Origin: Mobilicoccus pelagius NBRC 104925 | Lineage (GTDB): Bacteria > Actinomycetota > Actinomycetes > Actinomycetales > Dermatophilaceae | Assembly (NCBI RefSeq): GCF_000247995.1 | Contig: NZ_BAFE01000020.1 | Location: 1-64,000 of the forward strand | Reading direction: 5' to 3' | Length of the DNA stretch: 64,000 nucleotides | Shown: positions 46,134 to 55,676 of the stretch, piece after piece | Numbering within the stretch: the stretch's first letter is position 1 | Layout: each line of letters starts with the position of its first letter | Notes under the pieces: model-generated | What the model was told of the DNA's origin: nothing | The model's input: only the letters and a program-made list of their open reading frames with translations | The model's database searches: none | Translations under genes and position numbers: made by a program

Positions 46134-46832
46134 TCAGGCGAGGTGGGCGAGGAAGGGGTTCGTCGCGCGTTCGCGGCCGATCGTCGTGGCCGGGCCGTGG
46201 CCGGGGAGGACGAGGCTGTCGTCGGCCATCGCGAGGACGACGTCCCGCAGGCTCGCCTGCATCGCTGCGTCGTCGCCGCCGACGAGGTCGGTGCGCCCGA
46301 TGCCGCCGGAGAAGAGGACGTCACCGGCGAGGATCGTGCGGGCGAGCCCGGAGTCCTCCGGCATCGAGTCGGGCAGGTCCTCGACCGTGAGGAGCGCGGA
46401 CCCCTCGGTATGGCCGGGCGCGTGGGCGACGCGCAGGTCGAGACCGGCGAGGGTGAGCATGTCGCCGCCGCCGTAGGTGACGACGCGCTCGGGGCGGCGC
46501 CAGTCGAGGTCGCCGAACTGCATCTGGACCATCGCCCGCAGCTCGGGGCCGAGCTGGTCCATCGGGTTCGTCAGGCGGTACTCGTCGTCGACGTGGATGT
46601 ACGTCGGCACGTCGTACTGCGACTCGAGGCGCGGCACCGACGCGGTGTGGTCGAGGTGCCCGTGCGTGAGGAGCAGCGCCGCCGGCGTCAACCGGTGCGT
46701 GCGCAGCGCGTCGTCGAGGCGGTCGTCGATGCCACCACCGGGGTCGACGACGATGCATTCCTCGCCCGGTGCGCGCGCGAGGAGGAAGCAGTTCGTGCCG
46801 AGCATGGCGGCGGGGAATCCGATGAGGAACAC
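46134..46832 (-). CDS. Metallo-beta-lactamase-fold hydrolase (glyoxalase II-like)
   Basis: This 232-residue protein has the zinc motif LLTHGHLDHTASVP, a later metal ligand in VAHAPGHTEGSA and LVLPGHGPATTIGRE. FPAAMLGTNCFLLARAPGEE is the usual first strand. Family members hydrolyse thioesters such as S-lactoylglutathione analogs, but the substrate is not known. It lies upstream of hisS on the same strand, the order seen in M. tuberculosis. GTG 46832 has TAGGCT 7 bases upstream and no clear ribosome site. Confidence 0.88.
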   Translation of the reverse strand: MFLIGFPAAMLGTNCFLLARAPGEECIVVDPGGGIDDRLDDALRTHRLTPAALLLTHGHLDHTASVPRLESQYDVPTYIHVDDEYRLTNPMDQLGPELRAMVQMQFGDLDWRRPERVVTYGGGDMLTLAGLDLRVAHAPGHTEGSALLTVEDLPDSMPEDSGLARTILAGDVLFSGGIGRTDLVGGDDAAMQASLRDVVLAMADDSLVLPGHGPATTIGRERATNPFLAHLA

Positions 46833-46839
46833 GCCCCCC

Positions 46840-46845
46840 AGCCTA
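46840..46845 (-). promoter_or_regulatory. Probable -10 box for a leaderless metallo-hydrolase mRNA
   Basis: TAGGCT is followed by 7 bases and then GTG 46832. The rest of the divergent gap 46846-47140 has no gene; a TATCGT at 47061-47066 faces the DUF349 gene. Confidence 0.5.
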
Positions 46846-47140
46846 GACGGGAGCCGCGGCGGCCCACCCGGCTCGTCGACGGGCGTCTCGTCGCGGCGGT
46901 CGGACCGGAGGAAGGACGCATGGGTGCGCGAGTTCTCGCGGGGCCACCGGCGACATCCGTCGGCCGCCGGTGCGCACAGACCCGTCCACGCGTGCGGCAT
47001 GCCGAGGCGCGCGGGAGGCGCGGTGGGTGGGCGAGGCCCGAATTCGCTGGTGGGCCAGTATCGTGGATCCGGACGGCTCCATCAACGAACCGCGTGACGC
47101 CCACGGGCGCCGCCGGTGTCCAGACGCGAAGGTCCACGCT

Positions 47141-48871
47141 GTGTCCGATCACATGTCCCCCACCGACCCGACCACCGCCGACCACACCTCGGCCACGGCG
47201 GGCGAGGGAAACCCCGCCCCCGTCACGGAGGTGGACGTCGAGCAGGCCTCCACCGGCGCCGAGACGACCCCGGCGTCGGCCCCGCAGACCCCGCTCGGGC
47301 AGGAGGAACCGGCCGGCGAGAACACCTCCGAGGCCGACGTCGAGACGGCCTCCGCGCCGCAGACCGAGCCGGCCACGGACGCGCAGCCGAGCGACGCCGA
47401 GGCCCCCACCGAGGCGGCCGAGGCCTCCATGGAGGCCGAGTCCTCCCCCGAGACGGCGTCCGAGGGCTCCGAGCCGGCGACGACTGCGTCCGCTCCCGCG
47501 GCTCCCGCTCCCACGCCGACACCCGCACAAAGCCCCACGGCCGTCCTCGGCGCCGCGGTCGCCACCCCGCGGGCCGAGAGCACGACCCCGGCCGCGCCGG
47601 TCCACGCCCCGGTCACCACCGACCCCTCGGCCCACGGCCGGGTCGCCGAGGACGGCACCGTGTTCGTCCGTATCGGCGAGGAGGAGCGCGAGGTCGGCTC
47701 TTACCCGGGCGCGTCGGCCGAGGAGGCGCTCGCCTACTTCGCGCGCAAGTTCGACGAGGTCGCCGCCCTCGCGGAGATCCTCCACCAGCGGGTCACGCAG
47801 ACCGATCTCCCCGCCAAGGAGGGCGCCGACGGCCTCAAGCGGCTGCGTGACGCCGTCTCCGGTCTTCGCGCCGTGGGCGACTTCCCCGCCCTGTACGCGC
47901 GCATCGAGGACATCGCGACGGCCGTCGAGGTGCGTCGCACGACGGAGAACCAGGAGCGTGCCGCCGCCCGCGAGGAGGCGCTCAAGGTCCGTGAGGCGAT
48001 CGTCTCCGAGGCCGAGACCATCGCCGGCCAGGAGGAGGCGAAGGTCCAGTGGAAGCAGAGCAGCTCCCGCATGCGCGCGCTGCTCGACGAGTGGAAGTCG
48101 GCCCAGAAGAACGGCCCCAAGCTCGATCGTGAGACCGAGCAGGCCCTCTGGCACCGCCTCTCCGGGGCCCGCAACTCCTTCGACAAGATGCGCCGCGTCC
48201 ACTTCGCGCAGCTCGGTTCGGTGCAGGCCGAGGCGAAGGCCCGCAAGGAGGAGCTCGTCGCCGAGGCGGAGAAGCTCAAGGACAGCACCGAGTGGGGTCA
48301 GACCGCCGGTGCGTTCAAGCGACTCATGGACTCCTGGCGTCAGGCCGGTCGTGCGTCCCGCGCCGACGACGACGCCCTGTGGAAGCGCTTCAAGGCCGCG
48401 CAGGACCACTTCTTCGACGCCAAGGACCAGGTCGCCGCGGCGGAGAACGTCGAGTTCGAGGCCAACCTCAAGGTCAAGGAGGCCCTCCTCGAAGAGGCGC
48501 AGAAGATTCTCCCGGTCAAGGACGTCGAGGTCGCGAAGGCCAGGCTGCGCCCGATCCAGGAGAAGTGGGACGCGGCGGGCAAGGTGCCGCGCTCGGCGAT
48601 GAAGCGCATCGAGGACGGCATGCGCAAGGTCGAGCAGGCCATCCGCGACGCCGACCAGCAGAAGTGGAAGCGCACCGACCCCGAGGTCGCCGCCCGCGCC
48701 GCGAGCCTCGCCGAGCAGGCCGAGAAGTCCCTTGCCAAGCACCGCAAGGACCTCGAGAAGGCAGAGGCCTCCGGCGATGAGGCGAAGATCGCCAAGGCTC
48801 GTGAGGCCCTCGAGGCCCGGCAGGCGTGGCTCGAGCTCGCGCAGAGGGGTCTCGGCGAGTTCGGCAACTGA
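47141..48871 (+). CDS. DUF349-repeat protein
   Basis: This 576-residue protein has about 160 N-terminal residues rich in Ala, Pro, Thr and Glu, then a TVFVRIGEEEREVGSYP segment, then highly charged helical repeats (DUF349) such as KVQWKQSSSRMRALLDEWKS, FKRLMDSWRQAGRASRADDD and RLRPIQEKWDAAGKVPRSAM. The DUF349 unit carries a conserved Trp between helices. The protein is probably cytoplasmic and elongated; its function is unknown. GTG 47141 follows GAAGGT; ATG 47153 is also possible. It runs divergently from the metallo-hydrolase and toward rel. Confidence 0.85.
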   Translation: MSDHMSPTDPTTADHTSATAGEGNPAPVTEVDVEQASTGAETTPASAPQTPLGQEEPAGENTSEADVETASAPQTEPATDAQPSDAEAPTEAAEASMEAESSPETASEGSEPATTASAPAAPAPTPTPAQSPTAVLGAAVATPRAESTTPAAPVHAPVTTDPSAHGRVAEDGTVFVRIGEEEREVGSYPGASAEEALAYFARKFDEVAALAEILHQRVTQTDLPAKEGADGLKRLRDAVSGLRAVGDFPALYARIEDIATAVEVRRTTENQERAAAREEALKVREAIVSEAETIAGQEEAKVQWKQSSSRMRALLDEWKSAQKNGPKLDRETEQALWHRLSGARNSFDKMRRVHFAQLGSVQAEAKARKEELVAEAEKLKDSTEWGQTAGAFKRLMDSWRQAGRASRADDDALWKRFKAAQDHFFDAKDQVAAAENVEFEANLKVKEALLEEAQKILPVKDVEVAKARLRPIQEKWDAAGKVPRSAMKRIEDGMRKVEQAIRDADQQKWKRTDPEVAARAASLAEQAEKSLAKHRKDLEKAEASGDEAKIAKAREALEARQAWLELAQRGLGEFGN

Positions 48872-48886
48872 GCACCTCTCGCTCTC

Positions 48887-48918
48887 ACGGGGCGGTCACC
48901 CACGGGTGGCCGCCCCGT
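48887..48918. terminator. Hairpin terminator between DUF349 and rel
   Basis: ACGGGGCGGTCACCC (48887-48901) pairs with GGGTGGCCGCCCCGT (48904-48918), with one G-T pair and a very short loop. It lies 15 bases after the DUF349 stop. Confidence 0.7.
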
Positions 48919-49090
48919 CGCCGCGTCCCGGTGTCTCAGATCCCTCGACCGGGAACTCGACGGCGAGGGCGTACGCGGCCGGACGACCCGTCCTCGGCCG
49001 TCGTCACGCCCTCCCGCTCACGTCGCCCGGGCGGGTGCGCGTCGGGTGGGAGGAGGCCGTGCGGGCGTCGGGCTCGCGCGGGCGGCCCGC

Positions 49091-51418
49091 CTACTGCGTG
49101 TTCGGGTGCTTGACGCCGGAGACGCGGTAGACGTCGAAGACGCCGTCGATGCGGCGGACGGCCTTGATGACGTGCTCGAGGTGGCTGGGGTCGCCCATCT
49201 CGAAGGTGAAGTTGGAGACGGCGAGGCGGTCGCGAGAGGTCTTGACCGCCGCCGACAGGATGTTGACGTGGTGGTCGGACAGCACGCGCGTGATGTCGGA
49301 CAGCAGGCGGCTGCGGTCGAGGGCCTCGACCTGGAACTGCACGAGGAACATGCTCGAGGCCGACGGATCCCATGACACCTCCACGAGACGCTCCGGGTGG
49401 GCCCGCAGGCCGTCGGCGTTCGTGCAGTTCGTGCGGTGCACCGAGACGTACCCGCCGCGTGTGGTGAAGCCCATGATCTCGTCACCCGGCACCGGCGTGC
49501 AGCACTTGGCGAGCTTGGTCTCCACCCCGCTCTCACCCGCGACGACGACACCCGTGACGGCAGGCCGCCGGCGTCGGGGCCGGCCGGGCATCGTCACCTC
49601 GGCGAGGTCCTCCTCGGCGCCCGCCTCACCGCCGGAGGCGGCGATGATCCGCTCGACGACCGACTGCGCCGACACGTTCTTCTCTCCGACGGCCGCGTAG
49701 AGCGCCTCGATGTCGGCGTACCGCAGCTCGTTCGCGATGGCGCTCAGCGTCTCGGCGGTCATGAGCCGTTGCAGCGGGAGGTTCTGCTTGCGGATCGTGC
49801 GTGCGATCTCCTCACGGCCGTTCTCGATGGCCTCCTCGCGGCGTTCCTTGGTGAACCATTGCCGGATCTTGTTGCGCGCGCGGGGGCTCTTGACGAACGT
49901 CAGCCAGTCGCGTGACGGCCCGTCGCCGTCGACCTTGCTCGTGAGGATCTCGACGATGTCGCCGTTCTCGAGCTGGGACTCCAGCGGCACGAGACGGCCG
50001 TTGACGCGGCCTCCGATGCAATGGTGCCCGACCTCGGTGTGCACGGCGTACGCGAAGTCGACCGGGGTCGAACCCAGCGGGAGCGCGATGACGGCGCCCT
50101 TGGGCGTGAACGCGAAGACCTCCTGGGCGTTGATCTCGAAGCGCAGCGAGTCGAGGAACTCCCCCGGGTCGGCCGTCTCCCGCTGCCAGTCGACGAGCTG
50201 GCGCAGCCACGCCATGTCGTTCGGGTCGCCGTCGGTGACCTCCCCGCCGGGCGTGACGGTGGCCGTGTCCTCCTTGTACTTCCAGTGGGCCGCGACGCCG
50301 TACTCGGCGCGACGGTGCATCGCGTGGGTGCGGATCTGGATCTCGACCGGCTTGCCGCCCGGGCCCACGACCGTCGTGTGCAACGACTGGTACATGTTGA
50401 ACTTGGGCATCGCGATGTAGTCCTTGAACCGCCCCGGCATGGGCTTCCACCGCGCGTGCATCGTGCCGAGCGCCGCGTAGCAGTCGCGCACCGTGTCGAC
50501 GAGGACCCGCACCGCGACGAGGTCGTAGATCTCTTCGAAGTCGCGGCCGCGCACGATCATCTTCTGGTACACGGAGTAGTAGTGCTTGGGTCGGCCCGTC
50601 ACCGTCGCGGTGATGCGGGCACCCTTCAGGTCCTCCTCGACCTGCCGCTTGACCTGCCCGAGGTACTCCTCGCGGGCGGGCGCGCGCTCGGCGACCATGC
50701 GCACGATCTCGTCGTAGACCTTGGGGTACAGCGTCGCGAACGAAAGGTCCTCGAGCTCCCACTTGATCGTGTTCATGCCGAGGCGGTGCGCGAGCGGCGC
50801 GTAGATCTCGAGGGTCTCCCGCGCCTTCTTCGCGGCCGACGCCGGCGAGACGTACCGCCACGTGCGGGCGTTGTGGAGGCGGTCGGCGAGTTTGATGACG
50901 AGCACCCGGATGTCGCGCGACATCGCGATGACCATCTTGCGGACCGTCTCGGCCTGCGCGGCCTCGCCGTACGTGACCTTGTCGAGCTTGGTGACGCCGT
51001 CGACGAGCATCGCGATCTCGTCGCCGTAGTCGGCACGCAACGCCTCGAGGCTGTACCCCGTGTCCTCGACGGTGTCGTGCAGCATCGCCGCCGCGAGCGT
51101 CGTGGGCGGCATGCCGATCTCGGCGAGGATCGTGGTCACCGCGAGGGGGTGGGTGATGTAGGGGTCACCGTTCTTGCGCACCTGTCCCGCGTGCCACTTC
51201 TCGGCGGTCTCGTAGGCCCGCTCGATGATCGACACGTCGGCCTTGGGGTGTGTCGCCCGCACGGCCCGCAGGAGAGGTTCGAGCTCCGGGTGGGCGAGGT
51301 GGCGCGACCCTAGTCGCGCGAGGCGCGCCCGCATGCTCGCCCCCACCGACGTGCCCGACGACGTGGACGTGCCGGATTGCCAGGGGGTGGAGGCATTCGG
51401 CTGTCCCGTCGTACTCAT
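49091..51418 (-). CDS. rel: Bifunctional (p)ppGpp synthetase/hydrolase Rel
   Basis: This 775-residue protein has an HD hydrolase domain ([19 protein letters not shown]), a synthetase domain ([20 protein letters not shown] and [16 protein letters not shown]), a TGS domain ([20 protein letters not shown]), a zinc/helical region with [13 protein letters not shown], and a C-terminal ACT domain ([19 protein letters not shown]). All catalytic segments look intact, so it should both make and break the alarmone. It lies 17 bases downstream of apt, but TACACT sits 6 bases before ATG 51418, so it may also be transcribed on its own. Confidence 0.97.
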   Translation of the reverse strand: MSTTGQPNASTPWQSGTSTSSGTSVGASMRARLARLGSRHLAHPELEPLLRAVRATHPKADVSIIERAYETAEKWHAGQVRKNGDPYITHPLAVTTILAEIGMPPTTLAAAMLHDTVEDTGYSLEALRADYGDEIAMLVDGVTKLDKVTYGEAAQAETVRKMVIAMSRDIRVLVIKLADRLHNARTWRYVSPASAAKKARETLEIYAPLAHRLGMNTIKWELEDLSFATLYPKVYDEIVRMVAERAPAREEYLGQVKRQVEEDLKGARITATVTGRPKHYYSVYQKMIVRGRDFEEIYDLVAVRVLVDTVRDCYAALGTMHARWKPMPGRFKDYIAMPKFNMYQSLHTTVVGPGGKPVEIQIRTHAMHRRAEYGVAAHWKYKEDTATVTPGGEVTDGDPNDMAWLRQLVDWQRETADPGEFLDSLRFEINAQEVFAFTPKGAVIALPLGSTPVDFAYAVHTEVGHHCIGGRVNGRLVPLESQLENGDIVEILTSKVDGDGPSRDWLTFVKSPRARNKIRQWFTKERREEAIENGREEIARTIRKQNLPLQRLMTAETLSAIANELRYADIEALYAAVGEKNVSAQSVVERIIAASGGEAGAEEDLAEVTMPGRPRRRRPAVTGVVVAGESGVETKLAKCCTPVPGDEIMGFTTRGGYVSVHRTNCTNADGLRAHPERLVEVSWDPSASSMFLVQFQVEALDRSRLLSDITRVLSDHHVNILSAAVKTSRDRLAVSNFTFEMGDPSHLEHVIKAVRRIDGVFDVYRVSGVKHPNTQ

Positions 51419-51424
51419 GTCGGA

Positions 51425-51430
51425 AGTGTA
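51425..51430 (-). promoter_or_regulatory. Probable -10 box for a leaderless rel mRNA
   Basis: TACACT lies in the apt-rel gap, followed by 6 bases and ATG 51418. Confidence 0.45.
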
Positions 51431-51435
51431 GGGGG

Positions 51436-51963
51436 TCAGACCAGCAGCATCGACGTCAGCGGTCGACCGCCGAGCGTGGCACGTCCTCCGAGAGAGGCGA
51501 TCTCGACGACGACCTCGACCCCGGCGATCTTCCCGCCGAGCCGCTCGACGAGGTCGCACGTCGCCACGAGGGTGCCGCCCGTCGCGATGACGTCGTCCAT
51601 GACGAGGACACGTGCGCCGGGCGCGAACGCGTCGCGGTGGATCTCGATCGTCGCCGTGCCGTACTCGAGGGAGTACTCGGCCGACTCGGTCTCGGCGGGC
51701 AGCTTGCCCTGCTTTCGGACGGGCACGAACCCGACGCCGAGCGCGTACGCCGTGGCGGCGCCGATCATGAAGCCGCGGGCCTCGATGCCGACGACGGCGT
51801 CGACACGGCCGCGGTACCGCGCGGCGGTGTCGTCGACGACGGCCGCGAACGCGCGGGGGTCGGCGAGCAGCGGCGTGAAGTCCTTGAAGAGGACACCCGG
51901 GGCGGGAAAGTCCGGGATGTCACGCAGACGGGAGGAGACGAGCGAGGCGAGCGAGTCGGTCAC
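51436..51963 (-). CDS. apt: Adenine phosphoribosyltransferase
   Basis: This 175-residue enzyme starts [38 protein letters not shown] is the family-specific N-terminal block, [20 protein letters not shown] is the substrate-binding strand, and [20 protein letters not shown] is the PRPP loop. It salvages adenine to AMP. GTG 51963 lacks a strong ribosome site; TATGGT lies 8 bases before it, a possible leaderless start. It sits between secF and rel in the usual order. Confidence 0.95.
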   Translation of the reverse strand: MTDSLASLVSSRLRDIPDFPAPGVLFKDFTPLLADPRAFAAVVDDTAARYRGRVDAVVGIEARGFMIGAATAYALGVGFVPVRKQGKLPAETESAEYSLEYGTATIEIHRDAFAPGARVLVMDDVIATGGTLVATCDLVERLGGKIAGVEVVVEIASLGGRATLGGRPLTSMLLV

Positions 51964-52023
51964 AAGCGGTCACCATACCGTCCGCCGTGCCCGACCCGCC
52001 CGCCTCACCGGGTCCTGCGTGTC

Positions 52024-53265
52024 CTACTTCTCGCCCTGCGTCTTCCGTCGACGTCGCGCGTCGCGACGGCTCTCCTCCCGGGCGGCGCGCTGCGCGTACG
52101 GGTGGAGAGGACGACCGGTGGTCGTGACGCCCCCGTCGAGGTCGTCGGTCGTGACGCCGACGCGCGTCGTGGCCACCGCGACGGCCCCACTCGTGCCAGG
52201 GGCCCCGTGGGTGTGCACCGCGTCGTGGTCCGAGCCGGCCGTCGGCTGGGTCTCCGCGACGGCCTCCTCGTAGGACTCCCCCGTGCGGGCGCGTGCCTTG
52301 AGTACACGGTCCCGCAGGGTGACGACGTTCTTCTCGCGGGACCGCAGGTCGACGAGGATCGGTGGCGCGAGGAAGATCGAGCTGTACGTGCCGACGGCGA
52401 TACCGATGAACAGGGCGAGTGACAGGTCGCGCAGGGTGCCCGGCCCGATCGCCGCCCACGACATCGCGAGGATGATGCCGACGGGCAACAACGCGACCAT
52501 CGAGGTGTTGATCGATCGGACGAGGGTCTGGTTGACGGCGAGCCCGACGGCCTCCGAGAACGTCATCGTGCCGCGACGGAACGCCTCGTTCGTGTTCTCG
52601 CGCACCTTGTCGAACACGACGACCGTGTCGTATATCGAGTAGCCGAGGATCGTGAGGAACCCGATCGCCGAGGCGGGGGTGACCTCGAACCCGGCGAGGG
52701 CGTAGATGCCGACGGTGAAGAGGATGTCGTGCAGGAGGGCCGCGAGCGCCGCCACGGCCATCTTCCACGTGCGGAAGTAGACGGCGAGGACGACCGAGAC
52801 GAGGAGGAGGAACAGGGCGAGCGCGCGCAGGGCGTCCTTCGTCACCGATTCACCCCACGACGGACCGATGACCGAACTCGTCACCGCGTCACCGGAGACG
52901 CCGAACTCCTTGCCGAGTGCGTCGCGCACGTCGATGGCGCGACGGTCGTCGAAGCGCTGCGTCTCGACGCGCACGGTGTCGGAGCCGACCTTCGTCACCT
53001 TCGACGACTCGACGTGGCCGACGTCGGAGACGACCTTCGTCGCCCGCTGCTCGAAGTTCTCGAAGCTCGTCACGCCGGGGACGCGGAAGTCCGAGCCGCC
53101 GGTGAACTCGATGCCGAGGTTGATGCCACCCCGCGCCCACAACCCGAGGAGGGTGAGGAGCAGGAGGACGGCGGAGGCGAGGTAGAAGAACTTGCGTCGA
53201 CCGATGAAGTCGATCGAGCGGTGCCCGGTGTAGAGGTCGTTGCCCCAACGGCTGAACCGGCTCAT
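52024..53265 (-). CDS. secF: Protein translocase subunit SecF
   Basis: This 413-residue membrane protein has six helices. NLGIEFTGGSDFRVPGV is the first-loop signature, and HDILFTVGIYALAGFEVTPA plus SIYDTVVVFDKVRENTNEAF carry the conserved Asp/Arg region of the RND fold. With SecD it pulls secreted proteins outward using proton motive force. A polar C-terminal tail of about 110 residues ends RDARRRRKTQGEK. ATG 53265 overlaps the secD stop (ATGA). Confidence 0.96.
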   Translation of the reverse strand: MSRFSRWGNDLYTGHRSIDFIGRRKFFYLASAVLLLLTLLGLWARGGINLGIEFTGGSDFRVPGVTSFENFEQRATKVVSDVGHVESSKVTKVGSDTVRVETQRFDDRRAIDVRDALGKEFGVSGDAVTSSVIGPSWGESVTKDALRALALFLLLVSVVLAVYFRTWKMAVAALAALLHDILFTVGIYALAGFEVTPASAIGFLTILGYSIYDTVVVFDKVRENTNEAFRRGTMTFSEAVGLAVNQTLVRSINTSMVALLPVGIILAMSWAAIGPGTLRDLSLALFIGIAVGTYSSIFLAPPILVDLRSREKNVVTLRDRVLKARARTGESYEEAVAETQPTAGSDHDAVHTHGAPGTSGAVAVATTRVGVTTDDLDGGVTTTGRPLHPYAQRAAREESRRDARRRRKTQGEK

Positions 53266-55169
53266 GCCTGCTCCCCCTTCGGCGTGGCGGTGTGGATGTG
53301 CGGGGCGTCCTGGACGGTGCCGGCGGCGGTGGCGCCGCCGGACCCGCGGGCCTGGCCGGGACGACCGACGCGGCCGCGACCGAGGTAGCGGGTGCGGTCG
53401 ACGCCGAGGCTCTCGGCCGACAACCCCGACCAGCGGTGCCCCTCGCCGAAGAACTTCGTGTCCGTGAGGACGTGGAGCATCGGGTGCGTGAAGCAGAACG
53501 TCACGAGGAGGTCGATGATCGTCGTGAGCATGAGCATGAACGCGAACCCGCGCACGTTGCTCGCGGCGAGGAGGTAGAGCACGAGGGCGGCGAGGAAGTT
53601 CACCGCGCCGGAGATGACGATCGTCCGACGGGCACGCGCCCACCCGGTCTCGACCGCCGACGGCACCGCACGCCCCTCACGCACCTCGTCGCGCACGCGC
53701 TCGAAGTAGACGATGAACGAGTCGGCCGTCGTGCCGATCGCGACGATCGCGCCCGTGACACCGGCGAGGGTGAGGCGCAGGTTGTAGTGCCACCCGAGGA
53801 GCACGAGCGCGAGGTAGGTGACGAGCGCGACGATCGCGAGCGACGCCGTCGTCACGAGACCGAGCACCCGGTACTGGATGAGGAAGTACACGACGACGAG
53901 CCCGAGACCGATGAGGCCGGCGAGGAGACCGAGACGCAGCTGGTCGCCACCGACGGTCGGGCTGATCTGCTCACTGCTCTGCACGCTGAACGACATCGGC
54001 AGCGCACCGAACTTGAGCTGGTCGGCGAGCATCTGCGCGGACTCCGCCGTGAAGTTACCGCTGATCGCCGCCTGCCCGTCGGGGATGACGCCGGAGAAGT
54101 ACGGCGCGGAGACGACCTGACCGTCGAGGACGGTGGCGAGCTGGTTGCGCGGCTCCTGCAGCCCGAGCATGTGCTGACTGACGACGCGGTAGAGGTCGCG
54201 CGCCTCCGGCTTCATCTTGAGGTTGACCTGGTAGCCGGGCATCGGCTGCCCCTGCTGGTTGGTCATGTTGCCGGAGGACGCGTCGGCGAGCTGGTCACCG
54301 GTGATGACCGACGGGCCGAGGAGGTACTTGACCTTGCCCTCGAGGTCGCACGCGGCGACGGGCATGTCCGGATCCTCCTTGGTGGGGTCCGGCTTGGCCT
54401 GCTTGGCGCAGTCGAGCGCCTGGATCGCCTCGAGGGAGGACGGAGCCTGGAGCCACGCCTCGTTCGTCGCGTAGGCGATGAGCTTCTGCGGGTCGTTGCG
54501 CTCGCCGGGGGTGATGCGCGTGAGGCCGGGGGCGACCTCCTCGAGCTTGGGCTGACGCAGGAGGTCGGGCTTGGGGGTCGGCGCCGGCGACGGCGCGGCC
54601 GGGTGGGCCTGCAGCGCGTCCGCGGCGACCGCGTTGGCCGTCCTCGTCGGCGACGGCGTGGCCGACGCCTTGGGGGCCGTACTCGCCTTGGCGGTGGCCT
54701 TGCCGTTGGGCGTGGCCTTGCCGGTCGGGGAGGCCTTGCCCGGCGGGGTGCCCGTCGCGGTCGGCGCGGGCTCCGGCTCGGCCGGGAGCATCGCGAGCAC
54801 GGGGCGGAACCGCATCTGTGAGGACTGCCGCAGCGATTCCTCCTGCTGCTTGCTCATCTCCCCCGGCACGGCGACGACGACGTTGTTGCCGAGCGTGGCG
54901 ACCTCCGCCTCGGAGACACCCTGGGAGTCGACGCGCGCACGCATGATGTCGACGGCCTGCGAGAGCTGCTGCTCGTTGATCTGGACGCCCTCGCCCACCT
55001 GAGGCGCGAGAACCATCTGTGTGCCGCCCTCGAGGTCGAGGCCGAGCTTGGGGGTCCACTGCCCGCCGCCCCACTGCACGGTGGAGAAGACGCCGAGGAG
55101 GAGCGCGAGGAGCACCGCGCCCATCACTCCCAACGTGCGCCAGGAGGTTCGGGATTTCGCGTTCGCCAT
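53262..55169 (-). CDS. secD: Protein translocase subunit SecD
   Basis: This 635-residue protein starts with helix LGVMGAVLLALLLGVFSTVQ, then GLDLEGGTQMVLAP. A long Pro/Thr/Lys low-complexity spacer (GKASPTGKATPNGKATAKAS and more) is inserted in the periplasmic P1 region. FTAESAQMLADQLKFGALP and the six-helix core with GTTADSFIVYFERVRDEVRE follow. No yajC precedes it; instead a short frame ends 2 bases before ATG 55169, and the ribosome site AGGA lies inside that frame's last codons. Confidence 0.96.
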   Translation of the reverse strand: MANAKSRTSWRTLGVMGAVLLALLLGVFSTVQWGGGQWTPKLGLDLEGGTQMVLAPQVGEGVQINEQQLSQAVDIMRARVDSQGVSEAEVATLGNNVVVAVPGEMSKQQEESLRQSSQMRFRPVLAMLPAEPEPAPTATGTPPGKASPTGKATPNGKATAKASTAPKASATPSPTRTANAVAADALQAHPAAPSPAPTPKPDLLRQPKLEEVAPGLTRITPGERNDPQKLIAYATNEAWLQAPSSLEAIQALDCAKQAKPDPTKEDPDMPVAACDLEGKVKYLLGPSVITGDQLADASSGNMTNQQGQPMPGYQVNLKMKPEARDLYRVVSQHMLGLQEPRNQLATVLDGQVVSAPYFSGVIPDGQAAISGNFTAESAQMLADQLKFGALPMSFSVQSSEQISPTVGGDQLRLGLLAGLIGLGLVVVYFLIQYRVLGLVTTASLAIVALVTYLALVLLGWHYNLRLTLAGVTGAIVAIGTTADSFIVYFERVRDEVREGRAVPSAVETGWARARRTIVISGAVNFLAALVLYLLAASNVRGFAFMLMLTTIIDLLVTFCFTHPMLHVLTDTKFFGEGHRWSGLSAESLGVDRTRYLGRGRVGRPGQARGSGGATAAGTVQDAPHIHTATPKGEQA

Positions 55170-55171
55170 GC

Positions 55172-55258
55172 TCAGTCCTGCTCGTCGGGGTCGAGGGAGG
55201 GGGTGCCGCGGTCGCGGTGGACGAGGTCGCCGGGTGGAGCGCCGGTCAGGTGATCCAT
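55172..55258 (-). CDS. 28-codon leader frame coupled to secD
   Basis: ATG 55258 follows GAGGA with 5 bases between. The frame reads MDHLTGAPPGDLVHRDRGTP and stops at TGA 55172, 2 bases before the secD ATG. The secD ribosome site is inside the frame, so translation of the two would be linked. It has no hydrophobic stretch and no known arrest motif. It could be a real leader peptide or simply an upstream frame that helps to initiate secD. Its position is where yajC is usually found. Confidence 0.5.
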   Translation of the reverse strand: MDHLTGAPPGDLVHRDRGTPSLDPDEQD

Positions 55259-55676
55259 CGAGGTCCTCGTCGTCGGTCGTGCAGGGCCGCCGGTGGGGCC
55301 GCGCCCGGGGTGCCGGGTGGTGCGGCCGGAGCGCCGGCGAGTGACGGGTGACACCTCCCCCCGGCGTCCCCCACGGCGCCCCCGTCGTGGCGGCACCTCG
55401 ACGAGTCTAGGTGACGCTCAGCGTGGTACGCCAACGTGCCGCGCGAGCGATTCCGCAGATCTGCCCTGGTCGGACGTCCGTGACGGGACCCCCGGCACAC
55501 CGCCGCCGACCATCCTCTCCGTCGCCTCGATCGCCCGGCCGAGGGCCGCCCCGGGGGCCTCCCTGGAGGGCGGCCGCCGGTGGGTGCGGGGGGCGTCGCA
55601 GGCCACACCTATGGCGCGGCACCGGCCCGAGGCGCGTGAGCGACGTCCGACGCCCGTCCGTGTCACGCGCGGCGGG
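55259..55676 (-). other. Gene-free leader region between ruvB and secD
   Basis: No frame in these 418 bases encodes the short membrane protein YajC that normally lies between ruvB and secD. TAGACT at 55404-55409 reads toward secD and could be its -10 box, giving a leader of roughly 230 bases that includes the 28-codon frame. I see nothing else I can support. Confidence 0.6.

Noticed and set aside
55172-55258. Leader frame as an ApdA/VemP-type arrest peptide
   Set aside because: It has no signal or membrane segment and no RAPP/RAGP-type arrest motif. I kept it only as a coupled leader frame.
55259-55676. A hidden yajC gene
   Set aside because: No frame on the minus strand has the needed N-terminal hydrophobic helix and short basic domain; the frames present are Arg/Pro-rich shadows.
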